The notes beneath the pieces were generated by a model that saw only the letters and a program-made list of their open reading frames with translations, was not told where the DNA came from and made no database searches. DNA of 64,000 nucleotides from Megaustenia siamemsis (taxonomy: Eukaryota > Mollusca > Gastropoda > Stylommatophora > Ariophantidae): assembly GCA_032433765.1 (NCBI GenBank), contig JAVIAB010000160.1, positions 40,019,117 through 40,083,116 of the forward strand, read 5' to 3'. The stretch's first letter is position 1. Each line of letters opens with the position of its first letter. Of this stretch, positions 52,719-63,569 are shown in pieces. Made by a program: the position numbers and the translations under genes.

Positions 52719-53224
52719 TTCATTTCTCTTTCTCACTGATACCGAAAAGGTTATATCATTTGTCGTTCTTGGGCTGCTCGAACTGTCTGAATTAGTGATT
52801 TTCCTTTGTTGTTACATGTCTCTGTCACTGCATCTATTCATCTTCTTCTGTGTCTTCCTCTTGTTCTTTTTCCATGCATTCTTGAGAAGAACGCCCTTGA
52901 TGGTGATTGGTAAGGATTCATTCTGACCAGGTGACCAAACCATTTAAGTTGTTGTTGTTCTATATATTCTTGGCAGGGTTTAGTTCCTACCACTTTTCTT
53001 ATGGTTTAATTTGGTATTCTATCTCTTCTTGTGTTGTTTGTTACTTTTCTCAATCATCGCATCCCACATGTATTGATCTTTCTTAATTGGGATTTAGAAA
53101 GGGTCCATGTTTGACTTTCATAGCGCAAAGTTGGTATGAAAATGCTATTTATCATTTGTTGTTTAGCTGACATAGAAATGTTTGGATGTCTTAGCAATGG
53201 TGAAAGCTGGTATGTGATAGCATT
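52719..53224 (-). mobile_element. RTfam-E LINE C-terminal part with 10-bp TSD
   Basis: The minus frame carries NAITYQLSPLLRHPNISMSA, QQMINSIFIPTLRYESQTWT and LSKSQLRKIN, an RT thumb-like RYESQTW block related to RTfam-B. TSD CCGAGGTGAC lies at 52709-52718 and 53225-53234. The 3' end is GAAAAAGAG-like rather than GATGAT. Confidence 0.85.
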
Positions 53225-53239
53225 CCGAGGTGACAGATA

Positions 53240-53440
53240 AGTTAATTTCAGGGGGACATTTATGTTCACGACACTCGCAAAAATCCTGAAATAAAAAAAA
53301 CAGCCGAAAACACACACAACAATAGAGCAAAATACGATCGAATCTATACTTGTAGCGTTGTCTGTTGTTCTTTCTATATTCTGTTGTTGCTGATTTGTGG
53401 ATTTTTCCGAGTGTTGTAAAACGTACTGTCCACCCGTAAC
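53240..53440. repeat. Inverted pair of SINE-C end fragments
   Basis: ACACTCGCAAAAATCC (about 53268) and GGATTTTTCCGAGTGT (about 53397) are reverse complements with one mismatch, and both resemble the SINE-C end GTTTACAACACTCGG. Confidence 0.5.
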
Positions 53441-53685
53441 TAGTCGTTAAATTTGTGTCACCGCTCAGATATGTACATTTTTTTGTAGCTTAATGTATTT
53501 GTTGCGTTTGTTATATTTTTGTTGAGTAATGCTTACGGGATTTCAGAAATGTAAAACTAGATTATAATAATACGGATTCTGTTTTTTTTTTTGTTAACCA
53601 TCAAGGTTCCCGGTTTCACCAGCCTCTAAAAATATTAGTAACAGGCAGGGAAAGAGGTGGTGGGGGGGGGGGGGGGTGTTTGAGG
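53441..53685. other. Unassigned spacer with G run
   Basis: A run of about 16 G lies at 53661-53677. GTTCCCGGTTTCACCAGCCT at about 53606 resembles an internal SINE-A segment. Confidence 0.4.
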
Positions 53686-53689
53686 GTGG

Positions 53690-55335
53690 GAGAATAAGTG
53701 GTCTAAAGGTAGGACATCGGCCTCTGGGTCAGGAAGGTCTCGCATTCGAATCCTGCCATGGGTGGTGGAAATTTTCCACTTCGGATCTGTGGTTTCTTCT
53801 TGGCTTTACCCTCCTGGTCTCTGAGCTGTGGGATCAGATGTCTAACTCTGAGCTGTGGGATCAGATGTCTAACTCTGAGCTGTGGGATCAGATGTCTAAC
53901 TCTGAGCTGTGGGATCAGATGTCTAACTCTGAGCTGTGGGATCAGATGTCTAACTCTGAGTTGTGGGATCAGATGTCTAACTCTGAGTTGTGGGATCAGA
54001 TGTCTAACTCTGAGTTGTGGGATCAGATGTCTAACTCTGAGCTGTGGGATCAGATGTCTAACTCTGAGTTGTGGGATCAGATGTCTAACTCTGAGCTGTG
54101 GGATCAGATGTCTAACTCTGAGTTGTGGGATCAGATGTCTAACTCTGAGTTGTGGGATCAGATGTCTAACTCTGAGCTGTGGATCAGATGTCTAACTCTG
54201 AGCTGTGGGATCAGATGTCTAACTCTGAGCTGTGGGATCAGATGTCTAACTCTGAGTTGTGGGATCATATGTCTAACTCTGAGTTGTGGGATCATATGTC
54301 TAACTCTGAGCTGTGGCATCATATGTCTAACTCTGAGTTGTGGGATCAGATGTCTAACTCTGAGTTGTGGCATCAGATGTCTAACTCTGAGTTGTGGCAT
54401 CAGATGTCTAACTCTGAGTTGTGGGATCAGATGTCTAACTCTGAGTTGTGGGATCATATGTCTAACTCTGAGCTGTGGCATCATATGTCTAACTCTGAGC
54501 TGTGGCATCATATGTCTAACTCTGAGTTGTGGGATCAGATGTCTAACTCTGAGTTGTGGCATCAGATGTCTAACTCTGAGTTTTGGGATCAGATGTCTAA
54601 CTCTGAGTTGTGGGATCATATGTCTAACTCTGAGTTGTGGGATCATATGTCTAACTCTGAGTTGTTGGATCAGATGTCTACTCTGAGTTGTGGGATCATA
54701 TGTCTAACTCTGAGTTGTGGGATCATATGTCTAACTCTGAGTTGTGGCATCAGATGTCTAACTCTGAGCTGTGGGATCAGATGTCTACTCTGAGTTGTGG
54801 GATCAGATGTCTAACTCTGAGTTGTGGGATCAGATGTCTAACTCTGAGCTGTGGGATCAGATGTCTAACTCTGAGCTGTGGGATCAGATGTCTAACTCTG
54901 AGCTGTGGGATCAGATGTCTAACTCTGAGCTGTAGGATCAGATGTCTAACTCTGAGTTGTGGGATCAGATGTCTACTCTGAGTTGTGGGATCAGATGTCT
55001 AACTCTGAGCTGTGGGATCAGATGTCTAACTCTGAGCTGTGGGATCAGATGTCTAACTCTGAGTTGTGGGATCAGATGTCTAACTCTGAGTTGTGGCATC
55101 AGATGTCTAACTCTGAGCTGTGGCATCATATGTCTAACTGACTCGGATAACGGCAACAAAGGAGGTCGTGTGTGCTCTCTACGCACGTTAAAGAATCCAT
55201 GGCAGTTAAAAGCAGAAAATAATAGATAAAAGATGTCCGTCGCCCGGGTAATTGTGTTAAAGAAATCTACTCTTGTCGAAGTCGGATGTGTCGGACCGAA
55301 AGTCGCAGATTTGTTCACCAACACAATTTTGCCAT
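53690..55335 (+). mobile_element. SINE-F copy internally expanded by a 27-bp array
   Basis: Head with box A-like AAGTGGTCTAAAGGTAGGAC and box B-like GGTCTCGCATTCGAATCCTG. Then GGATCTGTGGTTTCTTCTTG-GCTTTACC, as in the 25-kb copy. After the array come ACTCGGATAACGGCAACAAA, GCACGTTAAAGAATCCATGG and GAAGTCGGATGTGTCGGACC-GAAAG. The array lies between head and 3' domain. Confidence 0.88.
53818..55139. repeat. 27-bp minisatellite inside SINE-F, about 49 units
   Basis: CTCTGAGCTGTGGGATCAGA followed by TGTCTAA. Variants are GTTGTGG, CATCAGA and GGATCATA. Four units carry 1-bp deletions (about 54180, 54677, 54788 and 54974) that break the SELWDQMSN-type frame. Open frames are artefacts. Confidence 0.98.
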
Positions 55336-55470
55336 GCAAATTGTGGAGAGAACTTTTAATTTAAAAAAAAACCATGTAAATTGTAATTTCATTTAAAGGT
55401 CAATGTACCATAGTCACAAGTGTCATTGATTTTATAATTGATTTGCTCGTTTTTTTTAAATATGAAGATA
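55336..55470. other. Unassigned AT-rich spacer
   Basis: No recognised content. Confidence 0.4.
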
Positions 55471-56693
55471 ACATATACATGCGTCTGTTATACATGAAGA
55501 TGACATACAAATGCTTCTATTACACATGAAAGATAACATACACATGCGTCTGTTACACATGAAGATAACATACAAATGCTTCTATTACACATGAAAAATA
55601 ACATACACATGCGTCTGTTACACATGAAGATAACATACAAATGCTTCTATTACACATGAAAGATAACATACACATGCGTCTGTTACACATGAAAGATAAC
55701 ATACACGTGCGTCCGTTTCACATGAAAGATAACATACAGATGCTTCTGTTATATATGAAAGATAACATACAGATGCTTCTGTTATACATGAAAGATAACA
55801 TACACATGCGTCTGTTATATATGAAAGATAATATACACATGCGTCTGTTATACATGAAGATAACATACACATGCGTCTGTTATACATGAAGATAACATAC
55901 ACATGCCTCTGTTATACATCAAAGATAACATACACATGCTTCTGTTATACATCAAAGATAACATACACATGCTTCTGTTATACATCAAAGATAACATACA
56001 CATGCTTCTGTTATTCTTGAAGAGAACATACACATGCCTCTGTTATACATGAAAGATAACATACACATGCTTCTATTATACATGAAGATAACATACACAT
56101 GCTTCTATTATACATGAAGATAACATACACATGCGTCTGTTATACATGAAAGATAACATACACATGCTTCTGTTATACATCAAAGATAACATACACATGC
56201 TTCTGTTATACATGAAGATAACATACACATGCTTCTATTATACATGAAGATAACATACACATGCCTCTGTTGTACATGAAAGATAACATACACATGCTTC
56301 TATTATACATGAAGATAACATACACATGATTCTGTTATACATGAAAGATAACATACACATGCTTCCATTGTACATGAAGATAACATACACATGCTTCTAT
56401 TATACATGAAGATAATATACACATGCTTCTATTATACATGAAGATAACATACACATGCTTCTGTTATACATGAAGATAATATACACATGCTTCTATTATA
56501 CATGAAGATAACATACACATGCTTCTATTATACATGAAGATAACATACACATGCTTCTATTATACATGAAGATAACATACACATGCTTCTATTATACATG
56601 AAGATAATATACACATGCTTCTATTATACATGAAGATAATATACACATGCTTCTATTATACATGAAGATAACATACACATGCTTCTGTTATGC
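55471..56693. repeat. 32/33-bp minisatellite, about 38 units
   Basis: CATGAAGATAACATACACAT followed by GCTTCTATTATA. Variants have GAAAGATA (33 bp) and GCGTCTGTTACA at the left. The right third is nearly uniform. Minus frames such as NRSMCMLSLMY are artefacts. Confidence 0.97.
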
Positions 56694-57545
56694 ATTCAAA
56701 GTGATTAGACAGAAGTGTGTCTTAACATTAGGGGTTAAACATGGAATCGTACATCTCTCGAAACTCTCACATTTGCCAGTCCTTGATCCTTTTATTACGA
56801 GATTTACATATTAAAATATCACTCATAGATAATTATTGACTTTAGTTGCAAATAAATTGACGTTTTGTGTGTGATGTCACAGATTGAAACCACTTCAACA
56901 GAATATCAGTTTTAACAAATGAGTGACTCAGGACATCTTCTATAAGTGCTGCTAATTAAAAAAAAAAATTGAACTAAAATGCCACTTTCTGATGAAAACT
57001 AACAGTTGTGTAGAGTAATCAATCGTGACTTGTATTTATGAAGTGAGTAATTAACAAGGCAATTAGGATAAATATTTATACCAAGCAATTGTTTATCATT
57101 CATAACCTCCTTACATAGCTCGTGTTCTCCAAAGTGCATTCATTCCCCTTACCCACTTTATTACAAATGACGAAGGTAGAACGAGGGAGAGAATGGAGTT
57201 ATAGAAAACGAGTGACATAAAGAAAGATAAAGATAGCCTGACAAGCTATTTTTACCGATTTCGGATGCTAAGTTAGAAGCTTGGATGTTTTCCCTAAATA
57301 TCAACAAAGGATTAAAACCCAGGTTTGGTTCAATCCAGCACAGCGATTCAGTGCTGAGGAGGTAGCTTGTTATTACGGTCACAAGACGAGAAAGGATGAG
57401 AGAGTAGAACGAGAGGCTAGGAGGGGTATTTGAGGGAGGTTGTGCCAGCTGTTGAAAGGTGGTTGTTAGTTGAGTGTTTACAATAATTTGTAAAAGTTTA
57501 TAAAGAGTATAGGTTTGTGGCGATTGTGTTTATATAAAGAGGTAA
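56694..57545. other. Unassigned 0.85-kb stretch
   Basis: AT-rich. No recognised repeat or gene. Confidence 0.45.

Positions 57546-57594
<49 letters not shown>
57546..57594. repeat. (GA)n microsatellite
   Basis: About 48 bp of GA repeats. The sequence to 57820 is purine-rich and unassigned. Confidence 0.95.
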
Positions 57595-57595
<1 letters not shown>

Positions 57596-57832
57596 AGAGA
57601 TGACTGACAAAGAATACGAGGGAACGGATGGATTGAGTAATTGATTGAAGAAAAATTAGTGTGAGCAATGATGGAGCGGAAAGTAGAACGAGTAATGAGG
57701 CGATGTGTTTGTGTGTGGGGTATATTGATACCTGGTGACTAAGAGATCCCGTTTACACCCGTGAAAGGAGAAAGAGAGAGATTTAAAAAAGTGTGTAAGG
57801 AGGAGTAATGAAGATTAAATATTGTTGAAGCT

Positions 57833-58050
57833 TGCTTGCGTTCGCACGATGACTAAAGGAGTACACCTCTTCATCATCCGCCCTTAAAAGGACGTTAAGT
57901 GGGCGTGTCCGCGTAGTGTTGTGGTTTGCCGTATAAGTGTGATATTTGCCCTTTCGCCCCAACACATCCGACTCCAGCATAACATTTTTGAGATTGTGTG
58001 GGTCGCTGACAACTTTCATCTCCGCTGCTGTGAGGCGCGCCTTCGCCTCC
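57833..58050 (-). mobile_element. SINE-E, complete insertion with perfect 12-bp TSD
   Basis: The minus strand runs from GGAGGCGAAGGCGCGCCTCA through GTTGTCAGCGACCCAC, the core GAGTCGGATGTGTTGGGGCG-AAAGG and AAGGGCGGATGATGAAGAGG to the tail CGAACGCAAGCAAGC. TSD ATTGTTGAAGCT lies at 57821-57832 and 58051-58062. This defines one inserted unit of 218 bp, with an internal deletion relative to the 5.6-kb copy. Confidence 0.92.
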
Positions 58051-58074
58051 ATTGTTGAAGCTATTATGATAAGA

Positions 58075-58697
58075 GAAAGCGAAAGGGAAAGTTCAGAGCT
58101 ACAACTACATGGGACATACTATAACCAGTGATGGAAAATGTACAACTGAAATAAATAAAAGAATAGGAATGGCAAAATGTAATTTCAATGCCATGAAAAA
58201 TATACTAACATAAAAACAAATAACACCAGGGCTAAAACTAAGAATAGCAAAATGTTACATCTTCTCAATATTCCTGTATGGTGCAGAAACATGGACATTA
58301 GACCAGAAAACAGAACAGAAAATTGAGGCCTTTGAAATGTGGATTTATAGAAAAATAGGTAGAATTGGATGGAAAGAAAAGAAAACAAACGAGGAAGTTT
58401 TAAAACAAATAAAAATGAAGAAAGAACTACTAAACACAATTAGAGCAAGACAAATGAAATTTTTGGTCATGTTAAAAGACACAACAGTCCAATAAAAGTA
58501 ATATTAGAAGGGAAAATACAAGGTAAAAGAGGCAGAGGCAGAGGCAGACCAAGACTAACATGGACGAGTAACATCAAAAGATGGACAAGTCAGCCTATGG
58601 CAATCTGCACCATCAAAGCAAGAGACAGAGTGGAATGGCGCTCCATGGTAACCAACCGTCGATGCGGAGATGGCACTCAATGATGATGATGATGAAA
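58075..58697 (+). mobile_element. RTfam-A LINE, longest copy
   Basis: Forward frame gives YMGHTITSDGKCTTEINKRI, an in-frame stop after NAMKNILT, then FLYGAETWTLDQKTEQKIEA, MWIYRKIGRIGWKEKKTNEE and MKKELLNTIRARQMKF. It ends with GRGRGRPRLTWTSNI and a GATGATGATGAT tail. One base is missing in the FLGHVK codons. The catalytic RT core is absent. Confidence 0.88.
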
Positions 58698-58709
58698 GGT
58701 AAAGGAACA

Positions 58710-59075
58710 CCGTAATGCTAAATTGGTGACATATTTTCAATGGTCGCTAAAACCATATTTTTAATCGACATTCGTCACATTATCTTTGTGTGTAATGAGG
58801 TCGGTAGGTACAGTCCGTATGGTGACGTCACCAGCCTTGAGCTGACCAACCCTTTCTTCGAACTTATTAATACTGCTGACGTCTAGAGGTGTGTGTAGAA
58901 GAAGAAGATGGTCAGTATTACGCCAGTACTGTATTTCTTTCCAAATAGGGGAATCCAGTACCCGGCTGGTGAACCTTGAAGCCGTTGATCAGGATGGATC
59001 CCCCCCCCCTTTCTTTTCCTTCAACTCTTGTCCTTGTAGTCTCTTCAGTAATCAATATTAATAATGCGGCTTCCA
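58710..59075 (-). mobile_element. Diverged SINE-A with internal insertion
   Basis: Sense blocks are TTGTCCTTGTAGTC and GAAGCCGTTGATCAGGATGG-ATC at the head, GGTCAGTATTACGCCAGTAC in the body and TGTTCCTTTACCTTTC at the end. About 100 bp of unrelated sequence (about 58805-58905) separates two body segments, the second duplicated. Confidence 0.6.
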
Positions 59076-59079
59076 ACGA

Positions 59080-59102
59080 TTATGTTTGGGGGGGGGGGGT
59101 GT
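59080..59102. repeat. Poly-G run
   Basis: GTTTGG followed by about 10 G. Confidence 0.8.
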
Positions 59103-59169
59103 TGGAGGATGAAGTGATTGTGGAGGAGAAACAAATATGAAAGTGAATTTACTTGTTGCATTGTGAAAG

Positions 59170-59195
59170 AGGTTTAGTGCAAACAGACAGAGAGT

Positions 59196-59231
<36 letters not shown>

Positions 59232-59381
59232 ATGACAGAGATAGATAAAGAGAGAGAGATAAATAAATATTGAATGTTAAAATTTTTTAGACAAATATTG
59301 GAGTGAAGGAAAGAAGGAAAAATATAAGATGACCTGAAGTCTTATGACATACTGAAATAGTCTTTGAGATGGAGAGTAAGA

Positions 59382-59416
<35 letters not shown>

Positions 59417-59526
59417 AGAGCGAGATAGAGAGAAACTGAGGGTTATTGAATGCTAAAATATCTTAGAAAAATATACGGGTGAGAGGAAGTAGAAGAGGAA
59501 ATAAAGTCTATGACACAATGAAATAG

Positions 59527-59573
<47 letters not shown>

Positions 59574-59575
59574 AG
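59170..59575. repeat. GA-rich region with two diverged about 185-bp copies
   Basis: GA microsatellites (about 59200-59228, 59385-59412 and 59533-59572) alternate with a related segment: TTGAATGTTAAAATTTTTTA and TTGAATGCTAAAATATCTTA, and CTTATGACATACTGAAATAG and CTATGACACAATGAAATAG. Confidence 0.85.
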
Positions 59576-59579
59576 ATAT

Positions 59580-60327
59580 GAAAAGACTAGACTGTCCAAT
59601 TTTGTTGTTGTTGTTAATTTCAACAAGAACATTCTAACAACGCCATTTCCCCATAGTACTTCCATCGCAATGTCGACAACTATTTGATCTCTTCCCCAGG
59701 TAGTTCAAACAGCCATATTTCCCTGGAACACTCTTCCGCCCTCGTTTCACCACTCTGTTATCTCATGGACCACTGTTTAGAAACCAAACACACGACTCTT
59801 CAAAAACTATTCAGCGGAACCCCTAACTTGATCACGTGTTAGATTACATAAATATTCTTATCTTTATTAACTTTGAACTGTGCTGTTTTGCTACATTATG
59901 CAAAAATGTTGATAACAGGGCAAGATTATACTAAATTGCTGTCCTTTATTATTACAACAGTAATGATTTATTTCTTTGGTCAACAACGTATCATAATTCA
60001 GCTTTGTATATCGGAGTCATGGATAGGACGTGGGGTATTGCTTTAACAATGGCGTTGCAGTAGGGTGATTTCAGACAGATTAATCTGACTAGGAATTTCT
60101 GTTTGTTTTTAATTCATTGATGTATGAGTTGTTGCACTTTTGTAAGCGCCATGTGAGATACAACCCTCAGAAACAACAATCGGCTAATTCCATATCTTTG
60201 TCTCCACAACAGCCACTTAGTTCCTTACATCTGAGTCGCCGAAAACAATAGGATTCCATACATAAATACACACACACACATACACACACACATCCATCAT
60301 AATAATGTGTTTGTGTGTGTATCTATG
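59580..60327. other. Unassigned 0.75-kb stretch
   Basis: No recognised repeat apart from a CA microsatellite near 60268-60293. No gene. Confidence 0.45.
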
Positions 60328-60330
60328 TAT

Positions 60331-60753
60331 CATCATCACCAAGTACCGGGCCTGCTGGCGTGGGTGATCATGTTTCTCCGCAACTTTCGATGTCGACAGT
60401 TATTTATCATTTCTGTTGTTGACCTTCTGCCAAGTCATTCTCTTAAGCTGTCTGGTATTTTTTCTCTTTGCTTCCCTCTATCTATTCGTCCCTCAATTTT
60501 CCCAGTTGTTACAATATATTCCAGCTGTTCTCTTCTCATTACATGGCCAAAAAATGATGATTATTTCTTCCTAATATTGGAAATTAGCTCTCTTTTTGCT
60601 TTGGCCTCTTTCATAACATTTTCATTACTCTTCTTAGCTGTCCATGGTATTCTCAACATTCTTATATAAAACCACATTTCTACAGACTCCAGTGATTTTC
60701 TTGTCTGTTGTCCTATTGTCCATGATTCACATCCATATGTTAAGACTGGTATT
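60331..60753 (-). mobile_element. RTfam-D LINE C-terminal fragment
   Basis: The plus strand shows ATCATCATCACCAAGTACCG, CGCAACTTTCGATGTCGACA, CATTACATGGCCAAAAAATG and TAAAACCACATTTCTACAGA, the reverse complement of GHVMRREQLEYIVT-type RTfam-D sequence. A weak TSD TATGTAT (60324-60330 and 60754-60760) flanks it. Confidence 0.85.
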
Positions 60754-60804
60754 TATGTATACATACATTATATATATACTTATACACACACGCATACACA
60801 CAAA

Positions 60805-60965
60805 CATCATCATCATCATTATCGACCAGCTTATCCCCGTTGGAACTTGGCTGCCATGACCAACTACTATGACGTTTTCACTGTCCTGCGCAAGAAGTCC
60901 AAACTTCTGAAGCAGTCAGTCTCAGTTTGTTTGTGATATTTCCCTTCCGCCCCGCTCTTCTATTT
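60805..60965 (-). mobile_element. LINE-type 3' end with GATGAT tail
   Basis: The minus strand ends CATGGCAGCCAAGTTCCAAC-GGGGATAAGCTGGTCGATAA then (TGATGA)n. Such GGGATAAG-GATGAT endings fit the 3' ends of RTE-like elements. The upstream frame is degraded. Confidence 0.5.
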
Positions 60966-61350
60966 TCACACACCAGCTTCCGAATTCTTCTTTTACCCGT
61001 TGACCTGGAACTATGCCCTTCATTATTATCTTTTCCAGCCATAACGTCGTTTTACAAGACACAATTATTTGATTTTCCTTTTTTTATGTTCTTTGTCAAC
61101 CAATTTTCTGGAATTTTTAGTTCAGGCTAAATTAACCTTCTCTCTCAGTATACGATAGTTTGTGTATTCTTATGTAACACTTGCATTCAAATGAACGTAT
61201 GTTTTTTTTTCCCAGCAAATCTGTCGATTGTCTATGTTTCACAAGTAAAAGTTGATGTGAGCAAAAAACAGGGTCTTAAAAACCTAAGTGTTGTTGTTAT
61301 ATTTGTTATTGTTGTTGACGGATTACCACGAGTTGATACGAGCTTGTTTG
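60966..61350. other. Unassigned spacer
   Basis: No recognised content. Confidence 0.4.
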
Positions 61351-61688
61351 CCCTTTGACTCATAAGATGTGGCGGGTCGTAGTGGCTTTCTTGACATTCC
61401 CGGCTCTTACTGGAGGTTGGAGGTCGTCTGTCCCAGGCTACGCTGGGAAACTACTAGTCCAGCCCAGAGGTACTGCAATACTGGGTCTGGGTCCTCAATC
61501 AGTAACAGCCACTACTACAGGGAACACGTCGATCCTAGCTTCCGTTAGCCAGTCTGTTTTGACGCAGACTGTTACCGGGGGAGACCACGAGGAGGTAGAT
61601 CTGCTAGGTCTTGGCCAGCTGATGGTGCGCCGGCCCTGCTATTGCGACCGCAGGAGTCGCAGGCGCTTAAGCTCCCCCGTTATATTTG
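61351..61688. other. GC-rich 0.34-kb segment inside a LINE environment
   Basis: This is noticeably GC-richer than its surroundings. A plus frame (61355-61876) runs through it into reverse-complemented LINE sequence, so that frame is not a gene. Origin unknown. Confidence 0.4.
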
Positions 61689-61689
61689 T

Positions 61690-61905
61690 TCGTTGCCATA
61701 TGCTCTGCATCTGTTTTAATGTATACATTGCTATGTTCAGCCTTGTTTTGACCTCCTTGATAGTTTTTCCATTGTTTATTGTCATTGAGCCAAGAGATTC
61801 ACAACCGTCTACCATTTCTAATACTTGTCCATTAATACATTTATCAGTTTTTATGTATGTTTTGTCTGCTGTATAAATTGTTTTTATTTTTGGGTTGCAT
61901 TCAGA
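61690..61905 (-). mobile_element. LINE RT fragment (CESLGS block)
   Basis: Minus translation gives VDGCESLGSMTINNGKTIKE, VKTRLNIAMYTLKQMQSIW, matching the F-x-LGS..ITxxG..S..EIKxR..A..LxxIW pattern of the RT palm/thumb in many metazoan LINEs. Confidence 0.65.
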
Positions 61906-61906
61906 T

Positions 61907-62097
61907 TGAGGTCCTGTTTTTCACTATTATACTAGACTGGTGTTATCATTTTCTCAGTTCCACTTATTGAGGTCATGTTTTTCACTATTACACTAGACTG
62001 GTGTTATCATTTTCTCAGTGCCACCTACTGAGGTCCTGTTTTTCACTATTATACTAGACTGGTGTTATCATTTTCTCAGTGCCACTTATTGAGGTAG
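61907..62097. repeat. 61-bp tandem repeat, 3 units
   Basis: TTGAGGTCCTGTTTTTCACT, ATTATACTAGACTGGTGTTA, TCATTTTCTCAGTGCCACTT, A. Units differ at a few sites. Confidence 0.95.
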
Positions 62098-62189
62098 CAA
62101 AGGGTGTTGTATCATCATCATTGTGTTCTTCTGGTACGCACGAACACACACACCCACACGCGCGCGAACGGACACACGGAAACACACAC

Positions 62190-62345
62190 ACCACGTGCTG
62201 TGTCTGCTGGCGAATGTAATCATGTATCTCCACAACATTGTATTTCTACATCTGTTTATCGATTCTGTTGCTGACATATCAACCCACTCCCTTAAACTGC
62301 CTTGTCTTTTCTCTCTGCTTCCCTCTATCTTCCCTTCTCTCTCTC
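62190..62345 (-). mobile_element. Diverged RTfam-D LINE 3' fragment
   Basis: GTGTCTGCTGGCGAATGTAA-TCATG, CTCCACAACATTGTATTTCT and CTCCCTTAAACTGCCTTGTC-TTTTCTCTC follow the reversed RTfam-D 3' order. A CA-rich stretch (62145-62190) lies at its tail. Confidence 0.65.
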
Positions 62346-62354
62346 TCACACACA

Positions 62355-62530
62355 CACAACCTTGGAGAATGGGTGGCTGAAACGATAACTCTTTCACCTC
62401 CATATCAGAAAAACGCCGGTTCGAATCATGATAGCGTCACAAATTTTTTTTTTTCGGTAGTGTCTGACCTGACCCGAACAACTCCTTGCGACTGCACTGT
62501 GCAAGTAAGCTTTATTCTCCAGTCGTTTAA
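62355..62530 (+). mobile_element. tRNA-like SINE fragment
   Basis: GGGTGGCTGAAACGATAACT (box A-like) and CGCCGGTTCGAATCATGATA (box B) lie 37 bp apart, then a T run and a GACCTGACCCGAACAACTCC body. I see no other copy in the window. Confidence 0.5.
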
Positions 62531-62787
62531 ATCTCCACCGGTAGTCCCCAGAATTGGGATAGATGATGTGAAGATAGTTCCTTTATATATAGCCTTGTGT
62601 GTCTTGACAGACAGTTGGTAGCAAGATATAAGTCTGTGGTTTGGTAAAATAATAATGTCCTATGCTGGGTGCTGAACAGCTTCTCTCGTGGCTGGATCTG
62701 CCAATATTGGATAGACAGATCCATCCACAGAATGATCAAGATGTATTCATGGTGCCTGCCTCGTCTAATTTCTCCTGCGCCTTTTGT

Positions 62788-63260
62788 TTTTGTCTTCTTC
62801 TTCTGCGATCATGACTCTGTCAGAGTAGGATTCCGACCTTTTGTCTTCTTCTTCTTCTGCGATCATGACTCTGTCAGAGTAGGATTCCGACCTTTTGTCT
62901 TCTTCTTCTGCGATCATGACTCTGTCAGAGTAGGATTCCGACCTTTTGTCTTCTTCTTCTGCGATCATGACTCTGTCAGAGTAGGATTCCGACCTTTTGT
63001 CTTCTTCTTCTGCGATCATGACTCTGTCAGAGTAGGATTCCGACCTTTTGTCTTCTTCTTCTGCGATCATGACTCTGTCAGAGTAGGATTCCGACCTTTT
63101 GTCTTCTTCTTCTGCGACCATGACTCTGTCAGAGTAGGATTCCGACCTTTTGTCTTCTTCTTCTGCGATCATGACTCTGTCAGAGTAGGATTCCGACCTT
63201 TTGTCTTCTTCTTCTGCGACCATGACTCTGTCAGAGTAGGATTGCGACCTTTTGTCTTCT
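62788..63260. repeat. 51-bp minisatellite, about 9 units
   Basis: CTTTTGTCTTCTTCTTCTGC, GATCATGACTCTGTCAGAGT, AGGATTCCGAC. The TCTTCT run varies by 3 bp in unit 1-2, so frames stay open on both strands (FFFCDHDSVRVG and EEEDKRSESYSDRVM), which is an artefact. Confidence 0.97.
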
Positions 63261-63351
63261 GAATTTCATGTAAGCACTGCCCTGAAATAGGATGTGCCAA
63301 TTTTAATTTTTGCTCTCTATGTACTACAATCTGCAGCCACATTTACCCAGT

Positions 63352-63565
63352 TTCTTTCACTGATAGAGAATTCCCTCATGGAAACATATTTATATCTCAG
63401 CACTGGTTTGTCCTCTTTCACTGATAGAGAATTCCCTCATGGAAACATATTTATATCTCAGCACTGGTTTGTCCTTTGGTCTCTTTCACTGATAGAGAAT
63501 TCCCTCAAGGAAACTCTGGAAACATATTTATATCTCACCACTGGTCTGCTCTTTGGTCTCTTTCC
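63352..63565. repeat. About 61-70-bp tandem repeat, 3 units
   Basis: CTCTTTCACTGATAGAGAAT, TCCCTCATGGAAACATATTT, ATATCTCAGCACTGGTTTGT, CC. The third unit has an extra GGAAACTCT. Confidence 0.93.
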
Positions 63566-63569
63566 GTCC

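Noticed and set aside
53676..55229. ORFs with SELWDQMSN or CLTLSCGIR repeats
   Set aside because: They are frames of the 27-bp array inside SINE-F and are interrupted by 1-bp unit deletions.
61355..61876. 173-codon ORF with an apparent signal peptide-like start
   Set aside because: Its second half is the reverse complement of a LINE RT fragment (61690-61905), so the frame is a chance fusion.
62669..63262. ORFs with CDHDSVRVG and EEEDKRSESYSDRVM repeats
   Set aside because: Opposite frames of the 51-bp array, with no independent coding evidence.
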